Assembly: GCA_022559845.1 (NCBI GenBank)
Contig: JAHNEJ010001370.1
Location: 62,001 to 126,000, forward strand
Length of the DNA: 64,000 nt
Direction: 5' to 3'
DNA from: Amorphophallus konjac
Lineage: Eukaryota; Streptophyta; Magnoliopsida; Alismatales; Araceae
The notes under the pieces are model-generated. The model was not told the origin of the DNA, did no database searches, and worked only from the letters and a program-made list of their open reading frames with translations. Position numbers and translations under genes: made by a program. The stretch's first letter is position 1. Each line of letters opens with the position of its first letter. Of the stretch, positions 12,606 through 26,186 are shown piece by piece.

Positions 12606-13127
12606 GTTGAGGTTTAGTCCTACGTTAGATAATTAATTTGTCTCTCGTTTATCTATTGAGAATTCTCCTAACTCAATATTTAAGTTTTAGATTAGAGTTC
12701 GAAACTTAAATATAATATCAGAGTTGAACTTTCTCGTATTCCACCTTAAGTGTCACTCAATACGTATCCTAACCATTCGGGTTATTTAGACACGTTCAAC
12801 CATACCACTTATACTGTAATCATTCGGATTTGACGTCATGGAAGATGCTGAGATTTAATATCACATTAGATAATATGAGAATTCTCTCGACTCAATACTT
12901 AAATTTTAGGTCTAAGTTTAGACCATTAATGATATTAAAATTGAGTTTTCTTAAATTTCACTCTACCTATTCAACCGTGTCACTTGTATCGTAACTATTT
13001 GGATTTGCCATGTTTAATTATGTCACTCATAGGGACGGTAAACATTCTAATTTAGCACGTTTAACTGTCACTCATGAGATTCGACGACAAGAAAGGGTTG
13101 AGATTTAACCTCACATTACATAATGTG
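12606..13127 (+). repeat. Degenerate ~245-bp tandem repeat, two copies plus a partial third
   Basis: Unit starts at about 12606, 12847 and 13097 share GTTGAGATTTAA, ACATTAGATAAT, the GAGAATTCTC-ACTCAATA block and ACTTAAATTTTAG. Each unit ends with GTGTCACT- and CATTCGGATT-type words. The spacing is 241 then 250 bp, and the third copy is cut short. The unit is non-coding. Confidence 0.55.
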
Positions 13128-13624
13128 TGGACATCTCCCTCCTCGTATGCTGGGTATTCTATAAACCCAACCTTGACATAAAGGGATCGGTGACTTCCCT
13201 GCATGACCTGAGAAGGTTAGTAACATTGAAGGTGGAGAGAGAGACAGAGGGGGGGAGAGAGGGCGACAGAGGAGGTCCACATACATGGGGTATCGTTTGA
13301 CGTGGTCCCATGCACACAGTGCCCCCTTGAAGTGCTCAGCCATGGGGACAAACGAATCCCTACAAACTGCTCCACTACGATCACTGACAATGCGGTCAAT
13401 CAAATTGATGGGTGGTTTTCCAGGGTTCTTGAAGAAAACAATACCGAGCCTTCCCTTCACGCCCATGGAGGGTGGAGGCGACGGTACTCCCCTCCATCGC
13501 AAACCACTACTCCCCTCCAACTCATACGCTCTCCGTGTGCACACCCCAAAACCATGATGAGGCTCACCTTTGTATGGATCTCATCTTAGCAAAGCATCTC
13601 ATCTTAGCAAAGCACGGTGACTGC

Positions 13625-13658
<34 letters not shown>

Positions 13659-14276
13659 TAACTCATGATGCCCACTCATGGATTTCATATTAGCTCCTAA
13701 CACATCTCCGTCTCCCCACAGACCCCATGAGGTCCAATCGTGGATTTTCAAATGGCTCCCAGCACTGAGGTTGGAATCGTCAAATAATTAGTACAGCACC
13801 CACATGTACAGGCACACGGCAGCACGGTGGGAACGGGGGGCGGATTTAGCGGACCTTTGTCATCTGACCTCCAGACTTTATAACTCTGCTCTTTGATTGG
13901 TGGCATATCCAGCTGACGAGGTCAGCCAAACTGGTCCTCCTTCCTCCAGGTTTCTTCAGATAACAAGTTTGAGGGCGGCGAGAAAGGGGTCCTTAACACC
14001 AGACTGTAGGAAGGCGACAAGAAGTTGCCCTAGATAGAAAGGAATCGCGCGCGTCGCCAAACGAAGCCACCAAGCACACCAACATTAACAGTTTGTATGA
14101 TAAACACATGCAGCACGACGCAGTACTCCCGTGGACCACACACCACTACGATGGTAGTCTCATTATTGTTATCCACAGTGTTTGCCCTTTCATCTGCCTT
14201 GTGCCCTGTTTGACGATGTAGTCAGATGAGATCGAGGTAAGTCTTAATTTATTGTAGGTTGATACATAGATGCATA

Positions 14277-14280
<4 letters not shown>
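13128..14280. other. Intergenic, with a (CT)n microsatellite at 13624-13653
   Basis: Overlapping frames on both strands at 13116-13693 have no recognisable domain and run into the (CT)n tract. No gene is supported. Confidence 0.4.

Positions 14281-14315
<35 letters not shown>
14281..14315. repeat. (TA)n microsatellite
   Basis: A pure TA dinucleotide run of about 35 bp. Confidence 0.9.
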
Positions 14316-14317
<2 letters not shown>

Positions 14318-14379
14318 TAGAAAATAGTTTCTCGAATTTCGTATCACACTTTTAATATTTATTTGTTGAGAAAGATCGT

Positions 14380-14960
14380 CTCGTCATCTGTGAAAGCTTT
14401 CGGATGAGTGCTCGTCACACCCAACGGGTGCTCGGGAAGTGCTCGTTAGGCCGAAGTGTGCTCAGAAATAGGTCGGGCTCTCCTCAGTAGAAGACTCTCT
14501 CTGTCTGTAGATGTCTTTAGCCGTCAGTCTATCTCAGCATGCGCGTGTCTATCTCACCGTGTGTGTGCATGTCGTTGTCCCTGGTCGAAGGTCTATTTAT
14601 AGGGGTTGTCCTAGTGGTGGAGGCTTATCCCTTCACAGGGACAGGCGTGAGTCGTGGCTTAACATCTTCTCGTGATCGTGGGGAGTATCTCGTTGTGCGT
14701 CCGTTCCTCCGAGTTGGACAGTCTTTATCTTACGGCTCCCATAGGACGTGTTCGCCTTTACTGGAGTGGAGGCCGGTGATGCTGGAAGTAACGTTCGATC
14801 GTGGGTGGATCATCCGGCATCCGATATGCCTAGGTCAATGCCCCTCGTGGGCTTACGAATCTAATGACTGGCCTTATTAGGCTGTCTGGCGTGAGCCGTG
14901 ACTATCGGGAGCCCGTTATATATTTCGTAGACCTTGGGCCGACAAAGACCCGACATCAAC
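14380..14960. other. Possible LTR-like fragment
   Basis: A moderately GC-rich block with repeated GTGCTCG words at 14410-14470 and a CTATTTATAGGGG near 14591. It could be a solo-LTR remnant. The 113-residue frame at 14539-14880 has no recognisable domain. Confidence 0.2.
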
Positions 14961-15902
14961 AGACCGCGCATGAGCCGTATGAATTTTACCCTCCTTAATA
15001 AATAAATAAATAAATGTATATATATATAATTGAACACGAACTAAAGATATGACGAGGTCAACGCCTGTATCACACCACCAAATTGTTGGTTCAAGTGCAC
15101 ACACCAACGCGCACCTTTTGTTGTTAAATTTTTTGAAAGTGATCTCGTAATGCATGCATGTTGTCGTGCAGTTTCATGAGAGGCTTAGAGCCGAGTTTGA
15201 CTTCGATTTGCAGCCGGCTAGCACAGAACTGATGTCTGTGACGATTTGCTGGAGATAAACCTCGGAGCATCTAGAAGCGAAATTTTTGTTATCTTCGAGA
15301 AGAAGTGGGGCCAGAATTGCGCGGAGAAGAGTACTAGATCTCTTCGGTCTAACTAGCTTCTTGTTTATACATGTAAACCCTGCTTAGTTTCCCAGTCAAC
15401 CACCCGCAATGATCTCCAAGTGCATATATAATTGAGATACTCTTTAAATTGGGATCAGAGATCAAACTCCATGCACATTTTACCAGGATCAATATTAGAA
15501 TCTGAGTGCAGAATCTAGGTAATCTAAATAAGAGGTCAGCTTGCTAATAATATAATATACATAAAGAAACATGTAGATTTCAGGGGGAAAAACACATCAC
15601 TCAGAATCCAAGGCAATAACTTAGCATTCTGCTTTTAAATGTGCAAACTGCTGTTAGGCAATGCATATATAATTTGCAGAACAAGTAACCATATAGAAAG
15701 AAGATCACAAAGTATCGGAATTTTGCCCTGACAGCACATATTTTTTGCCTTTCATCGAAACTGTTTTATTAGAATTAGATCATTAGACGAAAGAACATCC
15801 AATAAACAGTTATTCCCATTTGCAAGGTTCATGTGTATAAATTACAGAATGAACAAGAAAATAATAGTTGAAAATAGAATGCGTGAATAAGCCAAAAAAA
15901 TC
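14961..15902. other. Intergenic and probable 3' UTR of the LOG gene
   Basis: AT-rich DNA lying just downstream of the minus-strand LOG stop. The part nearest 15902 is probably 3' UTR. No other gene was seen. Confidence 0.4.
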
Positions 15903-18273
15903 TCATGACGGATTTGATTGCGCTGAGTAACCGAGGTTTGTGATCTCCCAGCTTTTACTTGGAGCAACTTGCTCGTGAGACGGGATGTATTGCTGCAAAC
16001 AAAACCAGAGCATGACCATCAGAAGAGTGCAAACATTTCACAAGATGTTGTCTGGTACTAATGAACAAAGAGAATGGCACGCTGAATTGTGATCAATAAG
16101 CCAGTAAGTATTAGATAAAAGAGAGAGCATATCATGGGAATATATATACATTTACCTCCATTTTTATAAGCAATTCTTTCGCTGTTGGGGCAGAAATAAC
16201 TATATGTCTGGCAGTGGGATTAATAAAACCTTCCTCCACACCATTATCAAACAATGCAAGCAACGAATTGTAATACCCATCGACATTTAAAAGACCAACC
16301 TGTGGATATGGAAGTGTATACATTATTGATGCCTCTCAAAGAAGACAAAGGGCCAACTCAAGCACTAATGCACTCACTGGTTTATTATGAATTCCAAGTT
16401 GTGACCAGGTTATCATCTCTAGCAGCTCTTCCATTGTCCCATATCCTCCTAACACATTCAAATTTCATGGGATAAGAATTTACAACAGATAAACAGGACA
16501 AAAAAACTCTTTTTTGAATTATGCAGAAAGTCTAGGGAATTTCTCCTTTTACCAGGAAGTGCAATAAAGGCGTCAGATTGCCGGGCCATTTCAGCCTTAC
16601 GCTCATGCATATCAGAGACTGTCCTTACTTCACCCACAGTTTTTCCAGATATCTTCAAAAGGTTAAACGTGTAAAGTTAGGATGCCTCAATTCCGATGCA
16701 ACAGAGCAGAAGTGCTTAAAGAACCATAGGTTGAATTTTTTATGACCAGGTAGGTTTGGGGAGTCTAGGACAGAGGAGTGTCTACTCTGCCAGATGGCAA
16801 TCAGATGTTTGCTAGAAGGGTGCCAAAAACATATATGGGACATAGTCAAGTTCCAGCCTATGGCTGTTTTCTGAAATTTGGCATGACTAAATGATATCCA
16901 AGGGATGGAGGTGAACTTAACAAATATGCTGCCCAGAGGTTCTGCCTTCATATATATGTGCAAGGCAGATGGTTAATGAGCAAAAGGATCCCAAATTAGA
17001 CTCTCAACAAATTTTGACAAAAATGCTTGAGAAATCCAGTAAATAATCCCATACAACATTTCAAGGCCTTAAATGTACAGCCTATGTAATAATGCAGGCT
17101 GCATTAATCACGAGGAGGACATGGAAGTATGGAACCAATGAAAGCAGTGAGCAGTAAATTGTGGGAGATTTCTGAATGACACATATTAACGACCCTTGAT
17201 TTTCATTTCCCCAAGGAACAAGGAAGAGGAGGAAGAAAAGAATGTCAGGAACAATATCAAAATACATAAAAAAACAATAACAAATCACAAACAAACCAAT
17301 GGAATAAGCCGTAACCCAAAAGGCAGACGGTACCATGGCAGAGGGGTGACTTTAGTGCTAGCATTCGAAGGAAAATACATAATTGACCCCTAGTGTGCTT
17401 GATATAATATGGCATTTCAAAATGAGAAATTAGTAAACCAAACCAGCAAACTTGTCTTTTTTCCTTGAATAAAGTTAAACCGAAATTTGCCATGAGGTGG
17501 AAGTTCCATTCAATTCAAAAGAAAAAGGAAGAAAAAGTCTATAATGGGCAATGAGCAAACCTCAAGAGGCATCAATGCTGTTGGAATTACCCTGCACACA
17601 TGATCAAACAGAAGCAAATACGTCAACAAGAAACAATACAGAAGTGCATTGTGTACAGCAACAGAACACCACAGCCAGAACAGAACATACTAAAACAGAT
17701 ACCAAAGCAAGAAGTTTATCTCCCCCTTCCCCCACCCACCCCCCCTCCCCCGCCACAATCATATTACCCAAGAACATGGCAGCCTCCATCGTAGACAGTC
17801 TGAGATATCAGACCCATCAAACCCACGCTCCCCCCTCCATAGACCAAATTGATCCTCCTTTTCACCTGTTACGCAATTACATGAACAGAACATAAGCACG
17901 AGGAAAACAAGAACGGTATGAACTCCATCGAAAATCCAAATAAACTCGAGGGACATAGAGAAGAAATCTGTAAGATATAATCAAGTGATTTACATAAGTT
18001 CATCATGAAATAAGAAGAAACCACTTCACACAGCGACCAGACAAAAAACCCAAAAGGCGCCAGAATCGCCACCAATTCACTAAAATGGAATCGACCAAAT
18101 CACAAGGAAGGAATTGGTTCCACCCGTAAATTAAGAAGGAACAAAAGGGATCGGAAGCAGACCAGCTCATGCCCCAACTCCAGAGCTGCATCACTGAAGA
18201 CACTCCGATTGCCGGAGTTGCTCCCGCAGAAGACGCAAACTCTCTTGAACCTGCTCTTAACCTCCCCATCCAT
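15903..18273 (-). CDS. LOG: LOG family cytokinin riboside 5'-monophosphate phosphoribohydrolase, 7 exons
   Basis: The minus-strand exons, in order, are 18273-18163, 17865-17768, 17591-17561, 16652-16553, 16448-16378, 16299-16156 and 15992-15903. They join in frame through GT-AG introns and give 214 residues, the usual LOG length. LOG enzymes release active free-base cytokinin from its nucleotide 5'-monophosphate in one step, in cytosol or nucleus. The N terminus has [12 protein letters not shown]. Residues 45-50 give VYGGGS of the nucleotide-binding fold. Residues 93-102 carry [10 protein letters not shown] with Arg98. PGGYGTMEE spans the exon 4/5 junction and ends at Glu121. Arg98 and Glu121 correspond to the family's catalytic pair. 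[18 protein letters not shown] lies near the end. All key residues are present. The exon 1 donor is GTCTGC, less usual but in frame. The start codon is the one giving the standard short LOG N terminus; an in-frame upstream ATG lies in the C-rich leader. The exact paralogue number cannot be assigned. Confidence 0.94.
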
Positions 18274-18760
18274 CTCCGCACAGCGTTTTATCCTGTTCAC
18301 CTCCTCCCTTCCCTCCCAGAGGAGTAAGGGCGGCCCCAAATATAGAACAGAGAAACCCCTCCAGAGGCAGCGGCGGGAGTTATCACATGCAGGGACGGCG
18401 GAGGAGGGGGCGACAGAACCCACTCCACCAACCTCTGCAAAAACAAAAATTTCCCCCACACTCCGGAATCACAGGTGCATCACCCCCCTCGTGCGCGTGC
18501 GAAGCAGGGGGGAAGCCCACGTTCCCCGCCCCCCCCCCCGCCCCGTCCTCTCCAATCCAAAAACCAATTCTGTCGGCCTCCGACCCAAAGCATATGCACA
18601 CCCACGGCAGAAAGGAGTCCCCTTTTTTCCCTCCTCTCTCTCCCCACAGCAGGGAAAAAGCGAGGCAACCCGAGCAACCTACAGGAGACACACAGCAGAA
18701 GGTAAGCTCCGCTCCCAATGGGGCAGATAAATTATATTATACCTAAACACGTGGCACATC
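18274..18760 (-). promoter_or_regulatory. 5' leader and proximal promoter of the LOG gene
   Basis: On the coding (minus) strand this is G-rich with several G-runs (about 18480-18540 and 18620-18660). A TATA-like GTATAATATAA lies at about 18727-18740, which would imply a leader of more than 400 nt. The overlapping frames on both strands are composition effects. Confidence 0.35.
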
Positions 18761-21700
18761 CCGATCATCATAAATTTTAGTTAACTATCCAAGATTACGT
18801 GGAGCGGCGAGGGCGCCTTATCATGGGTCTGCTTCCACCGTTGGACCAGGGGCGAGTTTGGAAAGAAATGATGTAATACGAGGATTTTAATCATTAGAAT
18901 TTATAAGGTGTTTAGATATAAATTTTCACCTCTTTTTGTTCTTAAAATAAAAATTAATAATAATCATCTATTTAATCATATTCGATAAATCTCTCTAATT
19001 TTTTAAAATAAAATTGTATCCCGTTGTAATTTTTTCTAACATAAAAATAACTCTTTTCATTTTTTTTAATAGAATATGGTTGCCGATCAATTCAAATGTA
19101 CATATATATATATATATATATACCCGAGCATCTCCCCTGTCCACTACACAACATGGACAAGAAGCTATACGTATCCGAAAACCCGAAGTACGTACGGTTC
19201 CGATAGTAGATGGAGGACCTAAATGGCAATCGTGTAGATTTGCATGCATGTATGGTTCTTCTTAAATGTGAGGTTGCACCGTAGTTTTCTTAGCCATGCG
19301 GAGGTAAAAGACAGACCCAAAAGACGGTCAATTCTCGAGGGTACAAGATTCGGAGAACAATGGTTTGTGATTTTTAAGGTGCGATGACTTACCCAAAAAG
19401 GATCACGGATCCGGGGTTTTAAGTGTGTATGCATGTATAGGGCGGTCAAAACGGGCCTGGATCTGTTAGCGGACCCATCTAGGCACAGCAATTTTGTGTT
19501 TACCGAACACAACACGGCCTTCTTGGATACGTTCGAGAAGACAAGTCGTGGTATTTTTGAGATAAGAACCGCAGGGCCAAATAAGGAGAAGAGAATAAGG
19601 GTAAATTAGCTCCGACATCACGTGTTAATAAATTAAACTATCAATTCAAAACTTTAAGTTAAACAAGTTAAGAGAACATATGGCCCATGGGTAGGGTAAG
19701 ATATTCGAGTCCACGGGGCGAGAATATCTTATTCGAGGTCGGATAGTAGATTTGCGTGCGTGAGATGTGAACGTGGGACCCACATTTATCTCTCGTTGGA
19801 TTAGGTACCATATTCTAATATCAAACTGGATCTACGGGGCATATGAAGTGGCTGATGAATATCCTGTACAAAACTAAATGACTCCTAGCTAGACTAACAA
19901 TATTATAAGCAAGAATCTTAAATATATAAACCCATATATAAACCACACGTTCTACAAATTACAAGTTCTGATATATATATTTACCAAGTCTTCCTATAAA
20001 CTATCTGAGGAGATCGATCCCCTAGAAGATCAACCTTCCTTTTTTTTTCTTTTTTTTTTAAGAAGATCATCAGAGATGTCTGTGGGCAAAATTACGCCCT
20101 TGACCAACCTCCCCCCCCCCCAACCCCATCCCCCATAATTACCTAGAATGCAATATAGCTTGTTACTTCCTAAATGACAGTCCAGGCGAACTCTAGCAGG
20201 GTTGAAGAATTTCACCAATCCAAAACAGGTAGCACTAATCAGAACAAAGATAACAGAAGAATAAAGTTTGAACAAGATAGCTTAGCCTGCAAGGTTCTTG
20301 ATAACTAGAAGAAGAAAGGCACGTACTGATGGTGCAGCTTGGCCTATATACCACCTTGACAAGGGTGGCACCCGTAGAACAGAAGCTGGGATTTCCAACA
20401 CTTGTATTTCTCAGGGGTTTAGCAAGCAGCGAAATCCTTTCTCTGGATTCATAATTGCAGCCAAAATCTTTGTTATCTTGTATGATTGTTATAATATATA
20501 TTGGACTTCCCTTTCATGAGTGTGGAAAACCATAGGGGAAGGAAGACAAATAAAAGTGACCCACATGGAATATGGAGACTGGGAGAATGGGATCGTTAAG
20601 ACCTAATTAATTCCATACACATCTTATGTCTTCCTTTTTTGATTGGTGTTAAGTCGTGTAAAATTTGAAAATCTGGGTAATCTCTTTACATCGATTTTTT
20701 TTCCTTATATATAGCTTGATCAATTACAAGAGGTGGATACACAAAGATATAGCAGATTAGACCCAAAAGATCTCATTTCAGAGACACAGGAATGGATGAT
20801 GTTCACAACAAAACAACATGATGATGAGGCCTCCAACTGTGCTTTCATCTTATATATATATAGTTCCACAAACTTCATACTCATTTATCTTTCTTAGACT
20901 TCTCTTCCGGTGATATGTGGATTCACGACTATACTCATGTGGCGTTTGGTTCGGCTTATAGGTCGGGCGGATTATCTAAAATTACTGACTAGCACATTGT
21001 ACCAGAGTTGCCATAGATTTTACAGGGTTTAAAAATCACATTTTAGGGTTTTGCGACCACTGCAATTTGCAAATTAAGGACACAAGCAACATCAATAAAC
21101 GCAAATGACAGATGCATAAACCCTACTTTTTTGATCTGTGGGGTCTTAGATGAGGGTTTGACATTTGGAAGAGTGATTTTAGGGTGCGATGTGACATCGA
21201 TCATGATGGTTCGACGAGTTTGAAAATCCACCCAGAAATTAGTTTGTGCGAGTTTCTTTGGATTGTTCTTTCTCCACCTTTGCATGCGTCTCTCTCTAAT
21301 TAAAAATCTCAATCGGGTATAAAAAATGAGACACTCACGATTCATTGATTTGATTGGACTTATGAAAATGTCAGAGATTCTAATAATTTGAATCGCAAAA
21401 TTCATCTCCATAAATCTAACCAAATGCAATCTCACAAAAGAGAGGGGACCAATGATATGGGCATTGTGGTCATCCACGTTGCTTGCTTGTTTATTAATCT
21501 ACATGCTCCTCTTACTAATTACATCATCAGATAAACAAGTTTTTTTTCACATAATGCATGGATCTTTCCCCTTGACGAAGACATTGGTATTGAAGTAAAA
21601 TATCAAATATAATATTTTACAATACTTAATATCAAACTAAACGACCCCTAGAAAGGACAAATTTATGATTGTGCTTTCCACAGTAGAAGTCTCACAAGGA

Positions 21701-23527
21701 ACACCCTCCCTCGGAAACAACCTTGAAGTCTGACTCCAAATTAAAATGCGTGATCCCCCTCACGTCGCATCAACAGTAGTTTTTCCAAATCGACAGCGAA
21801 TATGAATTGATGTGCTAACCAATCCAGCAGCTTCTACCCTTTTTGCCTGTGGTTACATTGACGCAATCCATATATATGTCTACCCATCCATTTATTCTTG
21901 CGTTTTAACCACACCTTGCAAAGCTGTCCGTGTTCGAGATGTCGCAATTCCCACATGGTGATCTCTCACGACCCGTACGCTACGGGTTCATGTCAGTATC
22001 AACTTCTGAAGTTACCAGTGACAAGAAGAGAACATATGATGTATCGAGCAGCTGGCTGTCGAGAACCCACAAGAGACTTAACACGAAATCATTGGCACGC
22101 TCTTCTTCTTTTGTCAGGATGGAATGGGTTCCTTTCTGCGTTCCACCATCTTCTCCATTGGACCAGTTCCACTCTGTTCTACCATCTTCTCCATTTCACT
22201 TCCTCCATCCCGAAGAGAGGAAAACATGGGGTATGGGAGAGGTGGCCAGTGCTCTATTATCCCATGACACACCAGGTAGACCCAAGAGGAAAACTATAGT
22301 ACTGTGTTACACTTACGTACGTACAGCTAGCACAGATAACCTTATCCCAAGGCCAAAGACCGACCTGGGAATTGAAGAGAGCTTAAGGGGCACGCATGGT
22401 CCCCCCAGTACCTCAGAGGTGCATTCCCTCTATCCCTGGGCTCCTCCCCAGCCACACAAAAGTCGTATACTCCTATCATGTTGCCCGAGCACCAATCCTG
22501 AGAACAGCGATAATTAAGAACCCCGCCGGCCGGCTTCTCCATCAATATCCCTGTCATGAGGAGAAGGAATTGGGATGTGATCAGGACGTGGGAGTTGAGA
22601 TAAGAAGGCTTCTCATCATCTTTAACGTGCAAGACGAAGAACACGTACGTACGTACCCAAGAAGGAAATCGCACTACGGCATGGCAAGGGGAGGGGGTCG
22701 GCGACATCCACCGCAACGCACGGGGACGTCCGGCCAGCTGTTTGTGCCCCATGATGATGATGAGCAGCTCCATGGATAAGCCCGAGGACCCTTCTTTTCC
22801 ACGCTCAAAGTATCACTTTCCTGAATGCGTGATGCCGCTTTTGCCACATAATTACAAAATTTTGTAGTGTTTCATGGTGAAGCAAACAAGCCCTGCAGTA
22901 TACTTTACTGATGCAAGAGCAGTGGAACACTTCCTGGGTTTATAGATCAGTGACTCCATGGCCTCTCTCTCGATAAGAAGTCTAGTGATCAAAATTGATT
23001 CATCACTTGTATTGATTAAGAGGTGATTCATTCTTTGAGTTCTTGGAGCTTTCATCTCTGTCTTCTATGCAAAAAAATAGGGTCCAGAGAATTATCTCTA
23101 TGGCGGGATCTCAATATCCAAAATAATCGGTCAAATAGATGAATTTGTTTACAATTTTATGAGAAAAAGTCCGTTACTTTAAAGTTAATATTTCATAGAC
23201 TTAAAGATAAAAAAAAATTATTACAGAGGATATACATGAACAAAATGAGAGTAATTATATCCTTCCTCCTCCAACCCTCTCTGCGCCCTCCAGCGTCGTA
23301 TCTTTAAGTTAAACTTAGACAACAAACCCCAACCAAATTATTGGTATCGGTTATGTCAGATATATCGCTCATTTGAACATATGATTAAAAATATCCTCCA
23401 AATATGTTTAATAGTTCCGATTATACCTCTGTGATTTACTGTCATCCACGCTGCACGAATATTTTAGAGAATATTTGACGAAAAATGTCACAGGATATAA
23501 AATACTCAAAATATCCCAACTATTATA
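18761..23527. other. Long intergenic region, no gene supported
   Basis: AT-rich sequence with a (TA)n tract at about 19102-19122, an interrupted T-run near 20041-20059 and a C-run near 20111-20120. Frames such as 21043-21477 (minus, 144 residues), 21898-22517 and 22342-22779 have no domain and overlap other frames. AAACTAAACGACCCCTA near 21642 resembles one end of a hAT MITE, but the partner end was not found. Confidence 0.4.
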
Positions 23528-23549
23528 GTGTGTGTGTGCGCGTGTGTGC

Positions 23550-23593
<44 letters not shown>
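23528..23593. repeat. (GT)n-(GA)n compound microsatellite
   Basis: A GT/GC run is followed directly by about 40 bp of pure GA. Confidence 0.9.
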
Positions 23594-23594
<1 letters not shown>

Positions 23595-23639
23595 GCTATG
23601 TCTGAGGTCTCCCCTTTCGACGACTGGCCCCCGCGAGCC

Positions 23640-24195
23640 AGAACCTCCACCCCCACCTAGGAAACCCTCTCCCTTCCCCCCTCCTTGTCGGAACCCCCCC
23701 TCCCACGTTGTAACCCCCCTCCTTGTCAAAACCCCCACCCCCACACTCTGGAACCCCCTCCCCGTTGAAAACCCACCCCCTACCCTAGAATCGCCTTCCC
23801 CGCCCCCCACACTAGGACCCCCTCCTCGTCCCCTCCCTGTCGGAAACCCCATCCCCACCTTGGAACCCCCTCCTTGCCCCCCTCTGGACTAGAACCCCCA
23901 CCCCCCACCCTGGAACCCCCCTCCTTACCTCCCTCTCGGCATGAATCCCCACCTCCGCACCTTGGAACCCCTCCCTACCCCCTCACCCGGTTGTAGCTCT
24001 CCCACATGCACCCTGGAACCCCCCTCCCCACGGCCCTCCCCGTCGGAAACCCCACCCCCGCACCCTGGAACCCCACTCCCCCACCCTGGAATAGGGGAAG
24101 CTCCCACTTCCCCGTCAGAAACCCCACCCAGATGTCCCCGTCTCCCGATTATCACCCTGGAACCCCACCCCCACACCTCCACACCTACAACATGA
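23640..24195. repeat. C-rich degenerate minisatellite, unit like CCCTGGAACCCCC
   Basis: About 550 bp are built from variants of CACCCTGGAACCCC and CCCGTCGGAAACCCC, with unit lengths around 20-35 bp. The strand asymmetry is extreme, with long C-runs on + and G-runs on -. Several proline-rich frames on + and glycine-rich frames on - are by-products. Confidence 0.7.
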
Positions 24196-25014
24196 ACCAC
24201 ACGCCGGTGTGTGGCCTCGAAGCCAGGCTCGCCACCTGGATGTCCCCGGTCATGGCCCTACTCCCTCCTTCGGCCTGGAAGAGGAGCCACATGCTGCCGA
24301 CCCCCGTGTCGACAACCGTCACATCTCCCATCGCCCCACTCCACCGACACCCTACAACCCCTCTCTTAGTTGCCCCCTCCTCAGCCCTAGGGTTTGAGAG
24401 AGAGAGAGAACCTAAGGGTAAGTTAGTAATTCTGTCCTTTAACTCGCGCTTAACTTAATAGGGTGTTTGGAACAGTTTTTTTTAAAGTTATTTCTATCTA
24501 AAAAATTGTGTCAACACAATTTTTGACTTGAAATTTAAAATTGATGAAAGCTGACACTTCCTCTTTGACAGCAGCGTCATAAATTTTAAAATTTGTGTAG
24601 ACCTGTTTGACAAACAACGTTCCATAAATTTAAAATTATTAAAGTAACATTTCAATAGATATTGTTATCATTCATAAACAATAAAAAAATTATAACATGA
24701 GATTTCGAACATGTTGTTTAAAAAAATTATAATTATCAACATATGTGTCTCATGTTCACATAATCCTCCCACATTTCTAATGCTATTATATTCCGAAGTT
24801 GTTTATCAAGATAACGTCTTGGTTAGCTCAGACCGATATATACATATACATATATATACACCCTAAAAACACATACCGTTCAAGAAACAAACAGAGGGAG
24901 GGCGGAGTGTATACATGCATGGCAAGGTAAAAATATAGGCAAGTGTGAGAAATTAAAGACGATACATGCATGGCGGCTACGGCACAGAGGAGAGGGAAGG
25001 CGGAGGGCTGCGAA
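24196..25014. other. Intergenic, no gene seen
   Basis: The C-rich block passes into AT-rich DNA after about 24420. AGGGTGTTTGGAACAG near 24460 is MITE-end-like, but no partner was found. Confidence 0.35.
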
Positions 25015-25661
25015 TGTAACACCCCGATTAAATTATGAAATACAAAAGAAAATTTTTGAAATATGTATTGGAATTAAAGAAATTTCCTTGTTATTTAATG
25101 ACTTCAATGATTTTCTTAATTAAAGAATATTATCTATTTTTAAAAATGACCATATTATATCAATAATTATTTTTCTACAATTACCATAAAAAGAATTTCA
25201 TATTCCAAGACGCAATCAAAATTCTCCTACGATAAATTTAATTTAATAAGAATAAATTAAATTAATTGAATTTCACCTGTAGGCCAAAGTGTTGACTAAT
25301 TTTTAAAAATATGGAAAAATCTCATCTTGTAGAGAACGAAGAGTTTAACAATAGTGTCAACTGGGCCGACCCCTAATAAAAATTTAATTAGACTGAATTA
25401 AGGAGTTTTTAGTCAAAATCGTTGTTCTGAATAGCCCGACCTTAATCGACCAAATTCGAGCCCATTTCTCAACCATTCAAGCCCAAACCAGGCCCATTTG
25501 ATAGATAAACCCTAGTAGATCGTTTTCCCTCTGAAATCCTAATCTCTAGAGCCTTCTATTGGTGGCGGCGGCGCGGATTTGGTCAAGGTGCGAGATTTTT
25601 GCCGAGTTTAAACCCTTGAACTCTTTAGGTTAATTAGATCCCTAGAACGACCTATAGGTTC

Positions 25662-25670
25662 TATAAATAG
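25662..25670 (+). promoter_or_regulatory. TATA box in the LTR-like block
   Basis: TATAAATAG, a strong plant TATA match, lies 650 bp after the presumed LTR start, where the U3/R border would be expected. Confidence 0.45.
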
Positions 25671-26186
25671 ATGGCTTTCGCAACCTTAGACCTCCTTTTG
25701 CTTTTCCAACAGGTGGCGTAGGTGATCGTGATCGAACCTAGGCGAAGTTGGACGTTTGGTGGCGGCGTGTATTAGGGTTCCGGCGAGTGCGTCTTCCCTT
25801 CTTCTTCCCAAATCGGTAGGTTTCTCTCAGGCCCAACCTTAATTAAACCATACCATGACATGCACCTCAAAGTCCTCTTTTATTTGATCATGTTTTGCCC
25901 AATTTTTATGATATATATCGTGCGAATTAATCGTTTCATGGAAGACATGTGATTAGGGTTTGTATCGCTATTTCCCCTTGATTTAGGTAGGCTTAGCGTA
26001 GTTAAATCCCGGAATTGATCATGCTATCCTGTGTATTTTTTAAGTCCTCTTTTCAGTGATAGCTTATTGCCCAATTTTATGCGTCGTACGATGTGTATTT
26101 AGCCATTTTTGATAACCCTAGCCGAGCTCGCCGGAGGCGGGCAGGGCGACTTTAGCGCGGTCCTACAGGAACCGTCCTGTTCTGAA

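Noticed and set aside
21043..21477. 144-codon minus frame in the intergenic region
   Set aside because: No recognisable domain, AT-rich, no splice or promoter context.
21898..22779. Overlapping frames of 127-195 codons on both strands
   Set aside because: They overlap each other and show no domain or codon pattern.
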